Positions 36,929 to 47,700 of a DNA stretch of 64,000 nucleotides are shown here, in pieces. The stretch is from Polystyrenella longa (GTDB lineage Bacteria > Planctomycetota > Planctomycetia > Planctomycetales > Planctomycetaceae), in assembly GCF_007750395.1 (NCBI RefSeq), contig NZ_CP036281.1, positions 1,823,001 to 1,887,000 of the forward strand, read 5' to 3'. Both the position numbers and the translations under genes were made by a program. Positions within the stretch are counted from its first letter, which is position 1, and each line of letters begins with the position of its first letter. The notes beneath the pieces are model-generated. The model saw nothing but the letters and a program-made list of their open reading frames with translations, did not search any database and was not told where the DNA came from.

Positions 36929-37272
36929 AACCGTTTTTCAGTGATGTGATCGAGATTCTGAGTCGTTTTGCAGAAAATGGTCTTTTGCCCAAATAGCCAA
37001 TTGTTCTATACTTCACGACTCAAAATCAGGGGAGCGTTCCGTATCGAGGGCCAGATCGGACAACCCAGTAGATAAAAACAGCGCTGCAAATCCAGGAACG
37101 GTTCACCCGTCTCCGGAAAAAATGGAGTCGCTGTTAATAACTTGATTCAAGCGTTTAGAACCATCCTGAAATCCGGTTGTGGCTGTTTTGAGGCTGCAAT
37201 TCAAAGGCTGTTTGCCTCATCAGAGGGTTTCAGGTCCGATAATAGTGTTCCACTCAGACAGGGAAGTCCGCC
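36929..37272. other. Intergenic region before the CvpA-like gene
   Basis: About 340 bp. It holds a probable promoter (see 36985-37012) and a weak stem CTGAAA/TTTCAG just after the dtd stop. Nothing else is evident. Confidence 0.35.
36985..37012 (+). promoter_or_regulatory. Probable sigma-70 type promoter
   Basis: TTGCCC (36985-36990) and TATACT (37007-37012) are separated by 16 bp. It faces the CvpA-like gene, whose start is 260 bp downstream, implying a long leader. Confidence 0.35.
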
Positions 37273-38460
37273 ATGTGGTACGATCTGTTGATTTTCGCCA
37301 TTCTTATTTACGCCATCATTCGCGGAGCGATGAAAGGGCTCGTCTGGCAGCTCGCCGCGATAGCAGCGATCGTGCTTTGCTTCTTCTTCGCTGAATCGGC
37401 ATCCCTGTTGCTGGCTCCCTACATTGGATTGAATCCTCCGCTCGACCGTTGGGTTGCCATGCTCTTTCTGTACTTCATTTTCTCCTTTGCCTCCTTCGCG
37501 CTGGCCCGAGGTTTGAAAGAAGGATTGGAAAAAGCCAAGTTCGACGACTTCGATCGCCATTTGGGTGCCTTATTCGGTCTTGTTAAAGGGGTTGTGTTTT
37601 CGATCGTACTCACGTTTTTCGTGGTTACCATTTACGACGAAAGCCGTACCTTCATCATGGGAACGCACTCCGGTTATTATGCGGCCATCATTATGGATCG
37701 CATGCACCCAGTGATGCCGGAAGGTTTGTCCGAAATGTTGGAACCCTACATTCACAAGCTCGACAGCGACAACATCGACTTACAGCATGCTCACGACGGA
37801 CATGAGCACACCGGGGAGTCTGGCGGGTTTAAAGGAATTGATTTTGGATCAATTTTCAGTGGAGGAAGTTCTGGCTCCGATTCGGGGTCTGGCGACGCAT
37901 TTGATTCCCCTTTTCAATCGCCCAGCACCAATATCAATAACAATCAAGCGGATCCCCTTCTGATATTCGTGCGCAATCTGCCTGCGAATCTAGTGTCGGA
38001 TCAGCTCAAATCGCAAATGATTACTGCCGTCGAACATACCGCTCCTGAGGACCGAACCGAGTTACTTTCTCATCTGAGTAGTGGCGTGCCCAGCCTGATG
38101 GAAAAAGTGGCCCGAGAATGGTCGAACGGGAAACCGCAGGATCAGACGATCAATTCTTCGCGTCTGGAACAGATGCTGAACGGTATCGCCAGTATGTACG
38201 GCGAGACAGAGCTTTCTCAGCGTGCAGTTCGAGATGAAATCGACACCGCATTATACGGTTTGCCGGAGCCAGTCGCGCAAGCAGCTGTTCAGGATTGGCA
38301 TGCAGACTTGATGGGCTTCCAAGGTGATCCCGATCCTCAAACCACGATTAACACACCGCTGAATGAACGAATTCTCCGCCAGCTGCAGCGGGCGGGAATC
38401 GGCCTGAATCAGTTGTCGAGCAAACTGCAAAATCAGTTGCGAGCCACTGCGAATCGCTAG
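37273..38460 (+). CDS. CvpA-like membrane protein with long C-terminal extension
   Basis: A 395-residue protein. Residues about 1-115 have four membrane segments with the CvpA family pattern: YDLLIFAILIYAIIRGAMKG, WQLAAIAAIVLCFFFAES, VAMLFLYFIFSFASFAL and LGALFGLVKGVVFSIVL. After about 165 comes a Ser/Gly/Asp-rich linker (GSSGSDSGSGD) and a mostly helical polar region to the end, absent from short CvpA proteins. GGGAAG precedes the start by 8 nt. The family is linked to colicin V production and envelope processes in E. coli; the job here is unknown. Confidence 0.78.
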   Translation: MWYDLLIFAILIYAIIRGAMKGLVWQLAAIAAIVLCFFFAESASLLLAPYIGLNPPLDRWVAMLFLYFIFSFASFALARGLKEGLEKAKFDDFDRHLGALFGLVKGVVFSIVLTFFVVTIYDESRTFIMGTHSGYYAAIIMDRMHPVMPEGLSEMLEPYIHKLDSDNIDLQHAHDGHEHTGESGGFKGIDFGSIFSGGSSGSDSGSGDAFDSPFQSPSTNINNNQADPLLIFVRNLPANLVSDQLKSQMITAVEHTAPEDRTELLSHLSSGVPSLMEKVAREWSNGKPQDQTINSSRLEQMLNGIASMYGETELSQRAVRDEIDTALYGLPEPVAQAAVQDWHADLMGFQGDPDPQTTINTPLNERILRQLQRAGIGLNQLSSKLQNQLRATANR

Positions 38461-38587
38461 AGCGCATTCCAGATAACCGTAGCGTGTTCTGGCGGCGTCG
38501 CCTGCTGTTTGTAAGGGCTTTTCGGGACCGATAGCCGCCACACTTATCCTGGACAGCATCTAACGGGTTGAATTCGGTTGTTTGCTC

Positions 38588-39700
38588 TTATTCGGCGTCG
38601 AGATCGGAGTCGATATTTATCCAGCGTCCTTCTTCGGACGAGACGAGTACGGCATCGGCGACAGCTTGTGCCAGCGCTCCGTGGTCGAATCCGGGGATTG
38701 CATCGCGCTCTTCCACGATGGCCGCCACAAACTCGCTGATCAAGTCATACCGGAAGACGGTACTGGGTTTCCCTACCTTCGGGTCGCGTGGTGAACCGGG
38801 ATAAACGAGGAAGTCATCCGGTACCGGTATTTGCTCCAGATTTCCACCCGGTCGTCCGATCCAGTAGTGATTGGGGTCCGTCAGTTTATACACTGCGGAG
38901 GCTTCACTTCCGTTGACCTCGGCCCATTCGTAACCGACACCGTCGTTATGGTAACCCTTCATCAGGGTGCTTCCTTCCCACACCCCGACAGCTCCCGAAG
39001 CAAAGCGACCAATCAGCGAAGACCAGTCATCCACTTCGGAGGGATCACACGGAGTGCCATCGGCCTGTTTGTCTCGATTGACGAACTGTTGAACCGCTCC
39101 GCAAATTGACTGTATTGGGCCGAGCATATCCTGTGCAAAATCGATGCGGTGGATCGTCATGTCGAACAGGTCGCCCGCTCCCGCCAACTCTTTAACTTGT
39201 CGCCAGCCCCAGCTTGTCTCTGGCCATTCGAGAAAACGTTGACTGCGGAAATGTCGAGGTTCCCCCAGATCTCCTGTTGATAATAGATGTTTGACATATC
39301 GCATTGAAGGTGCAAAGCGGTATGTAAACGCCGTCATATGGCGCACCTTCTTATCGCGTGCCGCTCGGTACATCTTTGCGGATTCTGCAAAGTTCAGCCC
39401 CAGCGGTTTTTCACACATCACATGTTTTCCCTCTTCGATGCATTTGAGGGCGATGGGCAAGTGCGTGAAATTCGGAGTCGCGATGATGACCGCATCGACA
39501 TCTTGATCGGCGGCTAACTCGGCGTAGTCCGAATACGATTTGTGAACTGGCCACTCAGATTGCCGCTGCTGAAGCAGAGCCTCGTTGGGGTCACAAACAG
39601 CGACCAGCCGCGCACGAGGATCGATTTCGATTCCGGGAACATGATGAAAATCAGAAACGGCCCCGGCACCAATAATACCAATATTAACTTGCGCGGTCAT
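38588..39700 (-). CDS. Gfo/Idh/MocA family oxidoreductase
   Basis: A 370-residue NAD(P)-dependent sugar or polyol dehydrogenase-like protein. The N-terminal Rossmann fold has VNIGIIGAGAVSDFHHVPG (residues about 4-22), then VIIATPNFTHLPIALKCIEEGKHVMCEKPLG with the EKP motif (about Lys97) that binds the cofactor and contributes to catalysis. The C-terminal domain has AGDLFDMTIHRIDFAQ, containing the usual D-x3-H. The substrate cannot be told. It stands alone, convergent with the CvpA-like gene. Confidence 0.92.
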   Translation of the reverse strand: MTAQVNIGIIGAGAVSDFHHVPGIEIDPRARLVAVCDPNEALLQQRQSEWPVHKSYSDYAELAADQDVDAVIIATPNFTHLPIALKCIEEGKHVMCEKPLGLNFAESAKMYRAARDKKVRHMTAFTYRFAPSMRYVKHLLSTGDLGEPRHFRSQRFLEWPETSWGWRQVKELAGAGDLFDMTIHRIDFAQDMLGPIQSICGAVQQFVNRDKQADGTPCDPSEVDDWSSLIGRFASGAVGVWEGSTLMKGYHNDGVGYEWAEVNGSEASAVYKLTDPNHYWIGRPGGNLEQIPVPDDFLVYPGSPRDPKVGKPSTVFRYDLISEFVAAIVEERDAIPGFDHGALAQAVADAVLVSSEEGRWINIDSDLDAE

Positions 39701-39758
39701 GAAAGAAGCTTTGCGAGAGAGTGGACGAAAGTAAGTTTTGCGACTCGTTCATAACCGG

Positions 39759-41063
39759 TCACCGTTGCTCTTTCAAGCGCTCCAGCAGTTCGAGTCCTTC
39801 TTCCCGCGAGGAGATCTCCAGATTTAGCTGGGCATCGCGTATCTGATCGAGAAGTAATTTCATCTGCGGCCCCCCCGGCACTCCCGCTGCCAGTAAATCA
39901 TGGCCTCCTAACAGGGGTGGAGGATTTAATACGTCTGCTGGAGTCTGCGACAGAAAGTCCTGTAAAAAATCAACGTCGTCCAACGGTTCATTGCCGGCGA
40001 TTGCTGCAGCCTGTTCCCATTGCAGTAGGTCATTCGCGTAGGGGGAAACCAAAAGCCGTTTCAACTCAGCCAGTGGACGCGATTGAGGTTTCTGTAAACA
40101 TCGAAAATGTAGGACGAGCCAGGTGGCGTGATCAATCTCCTGATTTGAGAGACGAAGTTCTCGCCCCAACGTTTCCAATCGATGCTTGTTAGCCTCGCGC
40201 GATTCTGAAGAAGAGTAGAGGAGTGCGTGTTCAATCACGGCTAGAACCAGGGGAAAGTCAGGAGAGGTGAATTGTTCGATAGTTTGAATCGCCAGTTGCC
40301 ATTCGTCTACGTGCGAGTTTATCTCTCCCCCCATCATTCCGAAGCTGGAGGCATCCATGAGTCCTGAGTCGGAAAGCAATTTCAGGGCCTGGACGCGATG
40401 AGGATCGACCAGCATTCGCCGAAGTTCGTGCGAAATCCGTTCCGCCGAAACCACACCAAGCTTGTCAGCGTTTTTACAGATAGCGTCCCAGGTGGCCGCT
40501 TCAATTTTGAAATCAAGATGAGCGGCAAATCGAATCGTGCGTAGCAGCCGCAGTTTATCTTCTTCAAACCGATCTGCCGGGCGTCCAATTGCTCGTACGA
40601 TTCCGCTTTCTAAATCCTTCTGTCCGCCCACAAAATCATGGATCTGAGAAGAACTTGGATCATAGAACAGTCCATTAAAGGTCAAGTCGCGTCGTTGTGC
40701 ATCTTCTTCCGGAGTACTGAAGACGACGTCGGTTGGCCGCCTGCCGTCGATGTAATCGAGATCAGTTCTGAAAGTGGCGACTTCAACATCGGCAATCTTC
40801 CGTTTTCCGGAACGAACAATCACCACCCCGAAAGCAGCACCGACGGCCAGAGTTTTCTTGTAACCAAACAGCTTGCGAACGTCGTCTGGTCGAGCCGAAG
40901 TGGCGACATCGTAATCTTTAGGAATCTTACTAAGCATAAAATCACGCACGCAGCCACCTGCCCAGTAAGCGATGAACCCCGCTTCCTGTAATTGCTGAAC
41001 GACTTGCAGAGCAAATGCGTAGTCCGCATTATCGTGTAAACGGAATTCAATCCGATCTGCCAT
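39759..41063 (-). CDS. CCA-adding enzyme/poly(A) polymerase family nucleotidyltransferase
   Basis: Class II tRNA nucleotidyltransferase family (434 aa), adding CCA or poly(A) to RNA 3' ends. The catalytic head shows AYWAGGCVRDFMLSKIPKDYDVATSA (GG at 36-37, metal-binding Asp50 and Asp52), then RRDLTFNGLFYD and the ATP/CTP-recognition region EEDKLRLLRTIRFAAHLDF. No HD domain is apparent in the C-terminal part. CCA-adding and poly(A) activities cannot be separated by eye; I lean to a tRNA role. It is 58 bp from the Gfo/Idh gene on the same strand. Confidence 0.92.
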   Translation of the reverse strand: MADRIEFRLHDNADYAFALQVVQQLQEAGFIAYWAGGCVRDFMLSKIPKDYDVATSARPDDVRKLFGYKKTLAVGAAFGVVIVRSGKRKIADVEVATFRTDLDYIDGRRPTDVVFSTPEEDAQRRDLTFNGLFYDPSSSQIHDFVGGQKDLESGIVRAIGRPADRFEEDKLRLLRTIRFAAHLDFKIEAATWDAICKNADKLGVVSAERISHELRRMLVDPHRVQALKLLSDSGLMDASSFGMMGGEINSHVDEWQLAIQTIEQFTSPDFPLVLAVIEHALLYSSSESREANKHRLETLGRELRLSNQEIDHATWLVLHFRCLQKPQSRPLAELKRLLVSPYANDLLQWEQAAAIAGNEPLDDVDFLQDFLSQTPADVLNPPPLLGGHDLLAAGVPGGPQMKLLLDQIRDAQLNLEISSREEGLELLERLKEQR

Positions 41064-41347
41064 GTTCGCCTCGTATGGCCGTATCGATTAACAAATCGAC
41101 TGTGTGCCCCTTCTTATGTTGCCGTTGATGCGTTCAGTTTAGCTTGCGACTTTCTAATTACCAACCCAGCACTAGAATCGCGGCCAGAAGAAAACATTCT
41201 TCGATTGTGAAAGCAGGGGCGCTCCGGCTAAGATTCTTCTAAGGCCAGATTGGTTTCGATCAAATAGGGTCCCGGTAGGAGTTGAACGCATGGAATCGCG
41301 ATCCACCTGCCAGATCCCTCATAAGAGTACCCTTCAGGAGAACAAGC

Positions 41348-43150
41348 ATGGAGATCCCTCCTTCATCTGAGCAGCAGGAATCGCTATCGGATTCTTCCCC
41401 CCAGAAACAGCTTCGCCCGTTGCGTGTCTGGCCAGCGATTATTGCTATCGTGTTAATTCTAATGTTGCGTTTTGCTCCGCGCGATCTGGAAATTATGCCG
41501 CTCTGGTGGTTGTACTTTTCTTTCATGGGACCCGCCGTCTGTGGGCTTGGAATGCTTGTCTGGTGGGGCATCTTCAGTCGGGCGACTCGTCTGGAAGCGC
41601 TGGTCGGCCTGATTGCGATTCTATCCATCCTTGTGATGAGCTGGTTCTTAGCTCATGAATCGATGGATATGGCAGGGTTTATGTTAGTAACGATTCCAAT
41701 CGGCTTTGTCCTCTTTGGAATATCGTCTTTGATTGCTCGTTCCTGGACACCTCCGGCACGAAGTGGGTTCATCCTGTTGATTACTCTTGTGGGGTTTGCA
41801 AGTTCGTTGCTGGTTCGCAACAACGGCATTTGGGGTGACTATAACTTTGAATTGGCTTGGCGTTGGACGCCAACGAATGAAGAATTGGCGATTGCTGAAC
41901 AGCAGGCAAGAACCAGCGCGGGCGATGCCATTGTGTCCGAAGAAAGTTTTAATGAATGGCTGGCCGAACCTGCCTGGCCCGGATTTCGTGGTCCAGAGCG
42001 GTACAGCCAGCAATCTGGAGCTGAGTTGGCAGATCGTTGGGACAATGTTCAACCTGAATTAGTTTGGAAACGAACCATTGGTCCCGCCTGGTCTTCCTTT
42101 GTCGTCGCCGGGAATTTGCTATTCACTCAGGAACAGCGGGGCGAACATGAAACGACCGCCTGTTATACCGCCAACGAAGGGAAGCTTGTATGGGAAACGG
42201 AAATTGAATCTCGGTTCGCTGAACCCATGGGAGGCGCCGGTCCCAGAGCGACACCGACATTGGCTGAGGGACAACTGTTTGCAATGGGGGCCAGCGGAAG
42301 TTTACTCGCCTTGGAACCACGAACGGGCGACATCCTCTGGGAACGGGAATTGAAAACACTGGCGGATCGAGGTGTTCCAGTATGGGGATTCAGTTCTTCG
42401 CCTTTGGTCGTGGAAAAGAATGTGATCGTGCATGCCGGTGGCGTTGGAGAGATGGGCGTCCTTGCTTTCGAAATCGAGAAAGGCGAACTTGCCTGGTCTG
42501 CGGTATCAGGAAATCACACCTATTCGTCGCCGCAGCTTTGCCAGCTGTTCGGTAAGGATTACGTGGCGATATACGACAACCAGGGGCTACGACTGTTAGA
42601 TCCTTCGACGGGGGAAGTTCGCTTAGAGGACCAGTGGGGCGATGGCGAATTTCGAGTGACGCAACCTCAGGTTGTCGGTGAAGACAAAATCGTGCTCGCG
42701 GGGGGAATGCAGGATGGAACTCGCCTGATTCAATTCCATGTCGAAAACGAAAAGTTAACTGCGAAAGAAGTCTGGCACAGCCTTGATCTGAAGTCAGACT
42801 ACAACGACTTCGTGGTATCCGGCGATTACCTGTATGGATTCGATGGTTCTATTTTTACCTGCGTTGACCTTTCGACCGGAAAACGCAAATGGAAACGGGG
42901 CCGCTACGGCAAGGGGCAAGTTCTATTACTCACCGAGATCAATCGGTTACTCGTCATCTCCGAAAAGGGGGAAGTTGTCTTATTGGAGGTGAATCCAGAG
43001 AAGCATGTTGAAACTGGGACCTTCGAAGCAATCGAGGGAAAAACCTGGAATCATCCCGTCGTCGTCGGAGATCGTCTCTACGTTCGGAACGCTCAGGAAG
43101 CTGCCTGCTATCGACTTCCGACAGCAAGCTCCGAACTCGCAGCGAAGTAA
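41348..43150 (+). CDS. Membrane-tethered PQQ-like beta-propeller protein
   Basis: A 600-residue protein. Residues about 25-165 contain about five membrane helices (VWPAIIAIVLILMLRF, WWLYFSFMGPAVCGLGMLVWW, LVGLIAILSILVMSWF, ...). From about 205 a propeller begins with WPGFRGPERYSQQ, the typical start of planctomycete PQQ-like proteins, with blades such as LLALEPRTGDILWERELKT and CVDLSTGKRKWKRG. The start at ATG 41348 has AGGAG 7 nt upstream; an earlier in-frame start at 41282 is not supported. The propeller should lie in the periplasm. Whether it binds PQQ is unknown; it shares only the fold with the giant gene at 2019. Confidence 0.85.
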   Translation: MEIPPSSEQQESLSDSSPQKQLRPLRVWPAIIAIVLILMLRFAPRDLEIMPLWWLYFSFMGPAVCGLGMLVWWGIFSRATRLEALVGLIAILSILVMSWFLAHESMDMAGFMLVTIPIGFVLFGISSLIARSWTPPARSGFILLITLVGFASSLLVRNNGIWGDYNFELAWRWTPTNEELAIAEQQARTSAGDAIVSEESFNEWLAEPAWPGFRGPERYSQQSGAELADRWDNVQPELVWKRTIGPAWSSFVVAGNLLFTQEQRGEHETTACYTANEGKLVWETEIESRFAEPMGGAGPRATPTLAEGQLFAMGASGSLLALEPRTGDILWERELKTLADRGVPVWGFSSSPLVVEKNVIVHAGGVGEMGVLAFEIEKGELAWSAVSGNHTYSSPQLCQLFGKDYVAIYDNQGLRLLDPSTGEVRLEDQWGDGEFRVTQPQVVGEDKIVLAGGMQDGTRLIQFHVENEKLTAKEVWHSLDLKSDYNDFVVSGDYLYGFDGSIFTCVDLSTGKRKWKRGRYGKGQVLLLTEINRLLVISEKGEVVLLEVNPEKHVETGTFEAIEGKTWNHPVVVGDRLYVRNAQEAACYRLPTASSELAAK

Positions 43151-43420
43151 ATCATGTTGCCGTGAGGCTCTTGAAAGCTCTCCGGATACCGGGCTGCGTA
43201 AGTGTTTTGCGACCCAGATAGAGGATGGCTTCGTGGCGAGAAGGCTTGTTTATCGCATAAATTTATCGACACAAAGCAGAATGTTCACCCTACCATCCAG
43301 TCAATGACCGTCCTACACTCTTTTCAAGGGCAGGCTTAGTTCAGCAATAGATGGTCCCCTTGGTTGTTATTTGATTCACCCGTTTCGTACCCTCCACAAT
43401 GTTTTGGCCAGTTGTTGTTC

Positions 43421-44713
43421 ATGGATAATATTGACACTGAAGGCGAAACAATACCGACGCTGGAAGAGACGACGAAGCTGGTTGAAGAAGCGGAATTCAA
43501 GAACTTTGGTGCGTTGATCGCGCATCAGGTCTCGGTGCGGGTTGCCTGGGTCTTTAAGACCGAAAGCGTGATGATTCCCGCTTTCCTGGATCACATTTCT
43601 GGAGCAGGGTGGGTACGAGGTTGTTTACCGATCCTGAATCGGATTGGGCAAAGTTTTGCCCCACTCTGGTTGGCTGACCGAATCCAGACCTCTCCCCGTA
43701 AGAAGTGGCTCCTGCTAATTACGACCTGGATGATGGGTTTTCCGTGGGTGGTTCTTGCCATTCTCTTGTGGAATCTGCAAGGGGCCAGCTTCGTCGGGTT
43801 TCCCGCTTTTTTCCTGTTACTATACACTCTGTTTTTTGCTGCGACCGGCTTGAATCGAGTCATCTTCGGTACGTTACAGGGCAAATTGATCCCGGCGGCC
43901 CATCGAGGTCGTTTACTGGGCTTCTCTGGAATACTCGGATCAATCTTCTCGGTGGGCGCATTGCTGTATATGCAGAACTACATGTCTATTGAAGGTTACC
44001 GACTCTTCTTTGTTTCGTTCTTGATTTCGGGCATTGGGATGTTGCTGGCGGGGCTGACTTGTTTCGGAATTGTGGAACCTCCCGACCATTACGAACCCTC
44101 ACGAAACAGTTTCTGGGAGCAGCTGGGCGAAGCACGGAAGATCCTCCGCGAGAACCAACCCTTTCGCCGACTGGTGATCGTATCAATGCTGACGATCACG
44201 ATTCTGTTGGTCTTTCCTCACTACCAGACATTTGCCACCGAACGATTACATACGGGACATATTCGATTAATTACATGGGTGATTGCTCAGAATATCGGAG
44301 CGGGTGTCTTCAGCCTGATTCTGGGATTCATCGCCGATCGTTACGGGAATAAGTTGGCGATACAAGTGGCGCTGGTTGTCATCAGTTGCGGCCCCATAAG
44401 CGGGTTGCTCTTCACCAGTTCCTCATTGGAGATTCTGCATCCCTGGTTCTGGGTGACTTACTTTATTCTGGGAATGACTCCCGTCACAGACAAAGCGATT
44501 ACCAATTACACGCTCGAAATTGTACCAGCAAGCGATCACGCGCAGGCATTAAGCACATTGAAACTTTGCATGATGGTGCCGCTTCTCTTTTCCGTTTTCG
44601 TGGGAATACTTATCGACTCGATTGGATTTTCACCCGTCTTCATTGCTTCCAGCTTGATCATCGTGATTGCTCTCTGGCAAACAGGCAAAATGATTGAACC
44701 CCGCCATCATTAA
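43421..44713 (+). CDS. Major facilitator superfamily transporter
   Basis: A 430-residue integral membrane protein with about 12 hydrophobic segments, for example WLLLITTWMMGFPWVVLAIL, GFPAFFLLLYTLFFAATGL and VFSLILGFIADRYGNKLAIQ. The last shows the loop DRYGNK that marks MFS cytoplasmic loops. The first helix region is weak, and a segment near 155-175 reads GKLIPAAHRGRLLGFSGILGS, common in planctomycete MFS proteins. The substrate is unknown. No clear Shine-Dalgarno precedes the ATG at 43421; an in-frame start at 43364 is possible. It converges with the next gene, three bases apart. Confidence 0.85.
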   Translation: MDNIDTEGETIPTLEETTKLVEEAEFKNFGALIAHQVSVRVAWVFKTESVMIPAFLDHISGAGWVRGCLPILNRIGQSFAPLWLADRIQTSPRKKWLLLITTWMMGFPWVVLAILLWNLQGASFVGFPAFFLLLYTLFFAATGLNRVIFGTLQGKLIPAAHRGRLLGFSGILGSIFSVGALLYMQNYMSIEGYRLFFVSFLISGIGMLLAGLTCFGIVEPPDHYEPSRNSFWEQLGEARKILRENQPFRRLVIVSMLTITILLVFPHYQTFATERLHTGHIRLITWVIAQNIGAGVFSLILGFIADRYGNKLAIQVALVVISCGPISGLLFTSSSLEILHPWFWVTYFILGMTPVTDKAITNYTLEIVPASDHAQALSTLKLCMMVPLLFSVFVGILIDSIGFSPVFIASSLIIVIALWQTGKMIEPRHH

Positions 44714-44716
44714 TGA

Positions 44717-47700
44717 TTAAAAATCAATCCAAGTACCAATGAAGTTGACCGTGTAATCCAATGGGTCATCGAATTGTGAATAAATATCGTCGTTTTCACT
44801 TTCTTCCGAGTATAGATTGACTGTCGTCGTACTACTGGCGTCTAGGTAGGCACGGTAGCCTGCAATTGAATTGTAGTAAAACTCAACCCGATCATCTCTT
44901 AGTTCGACAATGCAGGAAAGTCCGCCATCATAAATATTGAGGACATCGTCGCCAGTGTCGCTACTGAAATTTGTTAGATCGATATTCTTCGTATTCCAGG
45001 CGTAGGCAGTGCGTCCCCCGGCGGAGATGGAGGCGTAGGTCGGAGTAATATTGATCGTCTCGTCAGAGAAATCGTCCTGAGAAAGATATACAGAGGCGTC
45101 GCCCACTACATAAGCGTCCACTCGCTCGAATCGACGCACACGCGACCAGAAATCATTATCCAGGTTTCGGTAGGTCGTACTGAAGTCCCCCATGCTAAAG
45201 TCGTCCTCCGAGTTCAGCCCATATAAATACGCGCGGTCATAGCCTCCGTTGATACTGTTTACGTAAACATCTTTAAAGTTATTCAAAACAGTCGTTACGC
45301 CGTTCCCAGTCATGGTTGTCGTCGTCTGACGGAGTTCGAGAACGTCATCTGCCGAACTGTCGTCGAGATCTGCATCGTCTTCACCTCCCGCTGCTGAGTT
45401 GACGATGTAAATGTCAAAACTATAAGCATAGTTATTAAAGCCAGTTCCACTGAAATTCCCCTGGGACTGGTCTCCCTCATATGTATCGTCGCCGCTCGAA
45501 TCATAGAACCGGGCCCGATCAATGCCTCCATTGTTGGAATGGGCATTAACGCGATCAAATCCGTATGCATAGGTGTCGAAGGTGGGACCGAGCAGGGCAG
45601 CGTAGTCTGGTCGCAGGTACATATTGTCGTTACCAGGGGTATCGTAAATCGTCGCCACGTCATTTCCTCCTGACCCAGAGAGGGCATCGACGCGATCAAA
45701 TCCATGAGCGGCGGTATCAAATCCCGCTCCAGTAAGTCTGCTCGTAGAGGAAGTTGAATTATAGACGTCATCCCCCGAGGTGCCGTTCAGGTAAGCACGA
45801 TCCCCCGTTCCTCCATTAGTAGCGAAACCGTCGACGTCATTAAAACCAAATGCATAAATACTGTAATTGCTATTCCGCATGATGGCCTTATTCGAGTAGG
45901 CGGTGAACGTATCGTCGTCCTCAGAATCATATAAGTTGGCCTGGTCTGTCCCGCCCCCCGAGGCCCAGGCGTTGTAGTTGGTGAATCCTTCGGCGTAGTT
46001 GGCGAATCCAGTACCGATCATGCTGGCTTCTTCAGGAGAGGCAGTATAAGTTTCATCTCCTGAGGAGTCGTAAAAGTAAGCAGTATCAGTTCCACCATTC
46101 TCCGAGATGAAATCGACTCGTTCAAAATCGCGAACCACATTTGTGCTTTCGCTGTTTCTTATGAAGGCCAGATTAGAATACGCTCGGGCTTCATCGTTTA
46201 ATGCAGAGTCGGTGAAAGTAGCATCATCTGTGCCTCCCAGGTTGGCATACGCATCGACACGTTTAAATCCGGAAGCGATATTCTTATACCCTGTCCCAGT
46301 CATCGTAACCCCGTCCGAGTCTATCGTCAGCGAGTCATCACCGTTGGAATCAACCATCCAGACGCGATCATTTTCTTCAAGGAGGGTTTCCGCCGTTACC
46401 TGATCGAATCCGTATACATAACTCTGATGGCTGCCATCGTGCAGATAGCTGGACTCAGGAGAGAATCGGATATAGTCGATTCTCCCTTGCGAATCATGGA
46501 GCCATGCCTGATCGGTACCGCCACTACCTCGCATATCAGCGACAACCATTTCAAATCCGTCTGTATCAACCAGACGTGTAGTGGGTAGCGATGTCGAAGA
46601 AAGAGACGCCTCGGTTCGGCCAGTGTTCACGTTTTCGTCTGCATCTGTCCCGGAAAAATCGGCTCGGTCGATACCGCCGTTACCTGTGCTTACATTGACC
46701 GTGTCGAAACCATCGACGAGATTGTAAAACCCTGTGCCTGTCAAAATTACCTGGTTAATGTTCGCATAAAGACGATCGTTACCTGCGGAGTCATCCAGCG
46801 TAGCGGTATCACTTCCGCTGTTACTTCCGTATACATCCACGCGGTCAAAACTGTTTGCTGTATTGTCGAAAGTCGTGCCGGTCATCTGAGTTGTAGAATC
46901 CGTCATCGTCAACGTGTCGTCACCAGCGGAATCGTAGAACCAGGCCCGGTCACTGCCTCCTGCTGTCGAGTTGGCGACAACTTCATCAAAGCCGGAGACA
47001 GTATTACGATATGTCGCATCGTTCATCCGGGAGTATGTTGGCCTCGCCAAAAATGTTTCATCGGCGCTGGTGTCGGTAAACGTCGCGGAATCAGTACCGG
47101 AATTACTGGAAGCGATGGTTACGTAATTTACGTTATTTACTGTGTTGCTGTAGCCAGTTCCCGAAAGGACGACCTCCCCTTTGACTAACGTTGCCGTGTC
47201 ATCGCCAACCGAATCGTACAGTCGGGCTTCGTCGTTCGTGTCTCCATTCAGGATGATTGTTGCCAGCGAGTCACAGTCAAAAAAGACTTGGTCATTCACT
47301 GTGGCCTGCAGTCGGCCAGCCCACAATTTGAAAGAATCGACGCTGATCTCCGATGTATAGGAAAGGGAGTCAGTTCCCCCATTGCCCGAAAGACTGATCG
47401 AGTCAATCTCGCTGAGAGAAATCGGTGTCGTTGTACTTCCGCCATCATCCGAAATCGTCACCGTCGTTCCATCAATGGTAATTTGGAATTGATCATCCGC
47501 TGATGTTCCGGATAGCTGTAAATGCCTGTCGGAAACGCTGTGAAAGCTGTCCGTTTGAGTAGTAGGAGACGTGTCCAAGCTGCCCGAAACCGTTCCCGAA
47601 AGGAGCAATCGAGGTTCGCAGGTTTCGATGAGTGCGATTGATGGAAGTGGACGATGCTGGGCAGTGCGTGATCGACGCGAAAGTACTTTGAGTTGATCAC

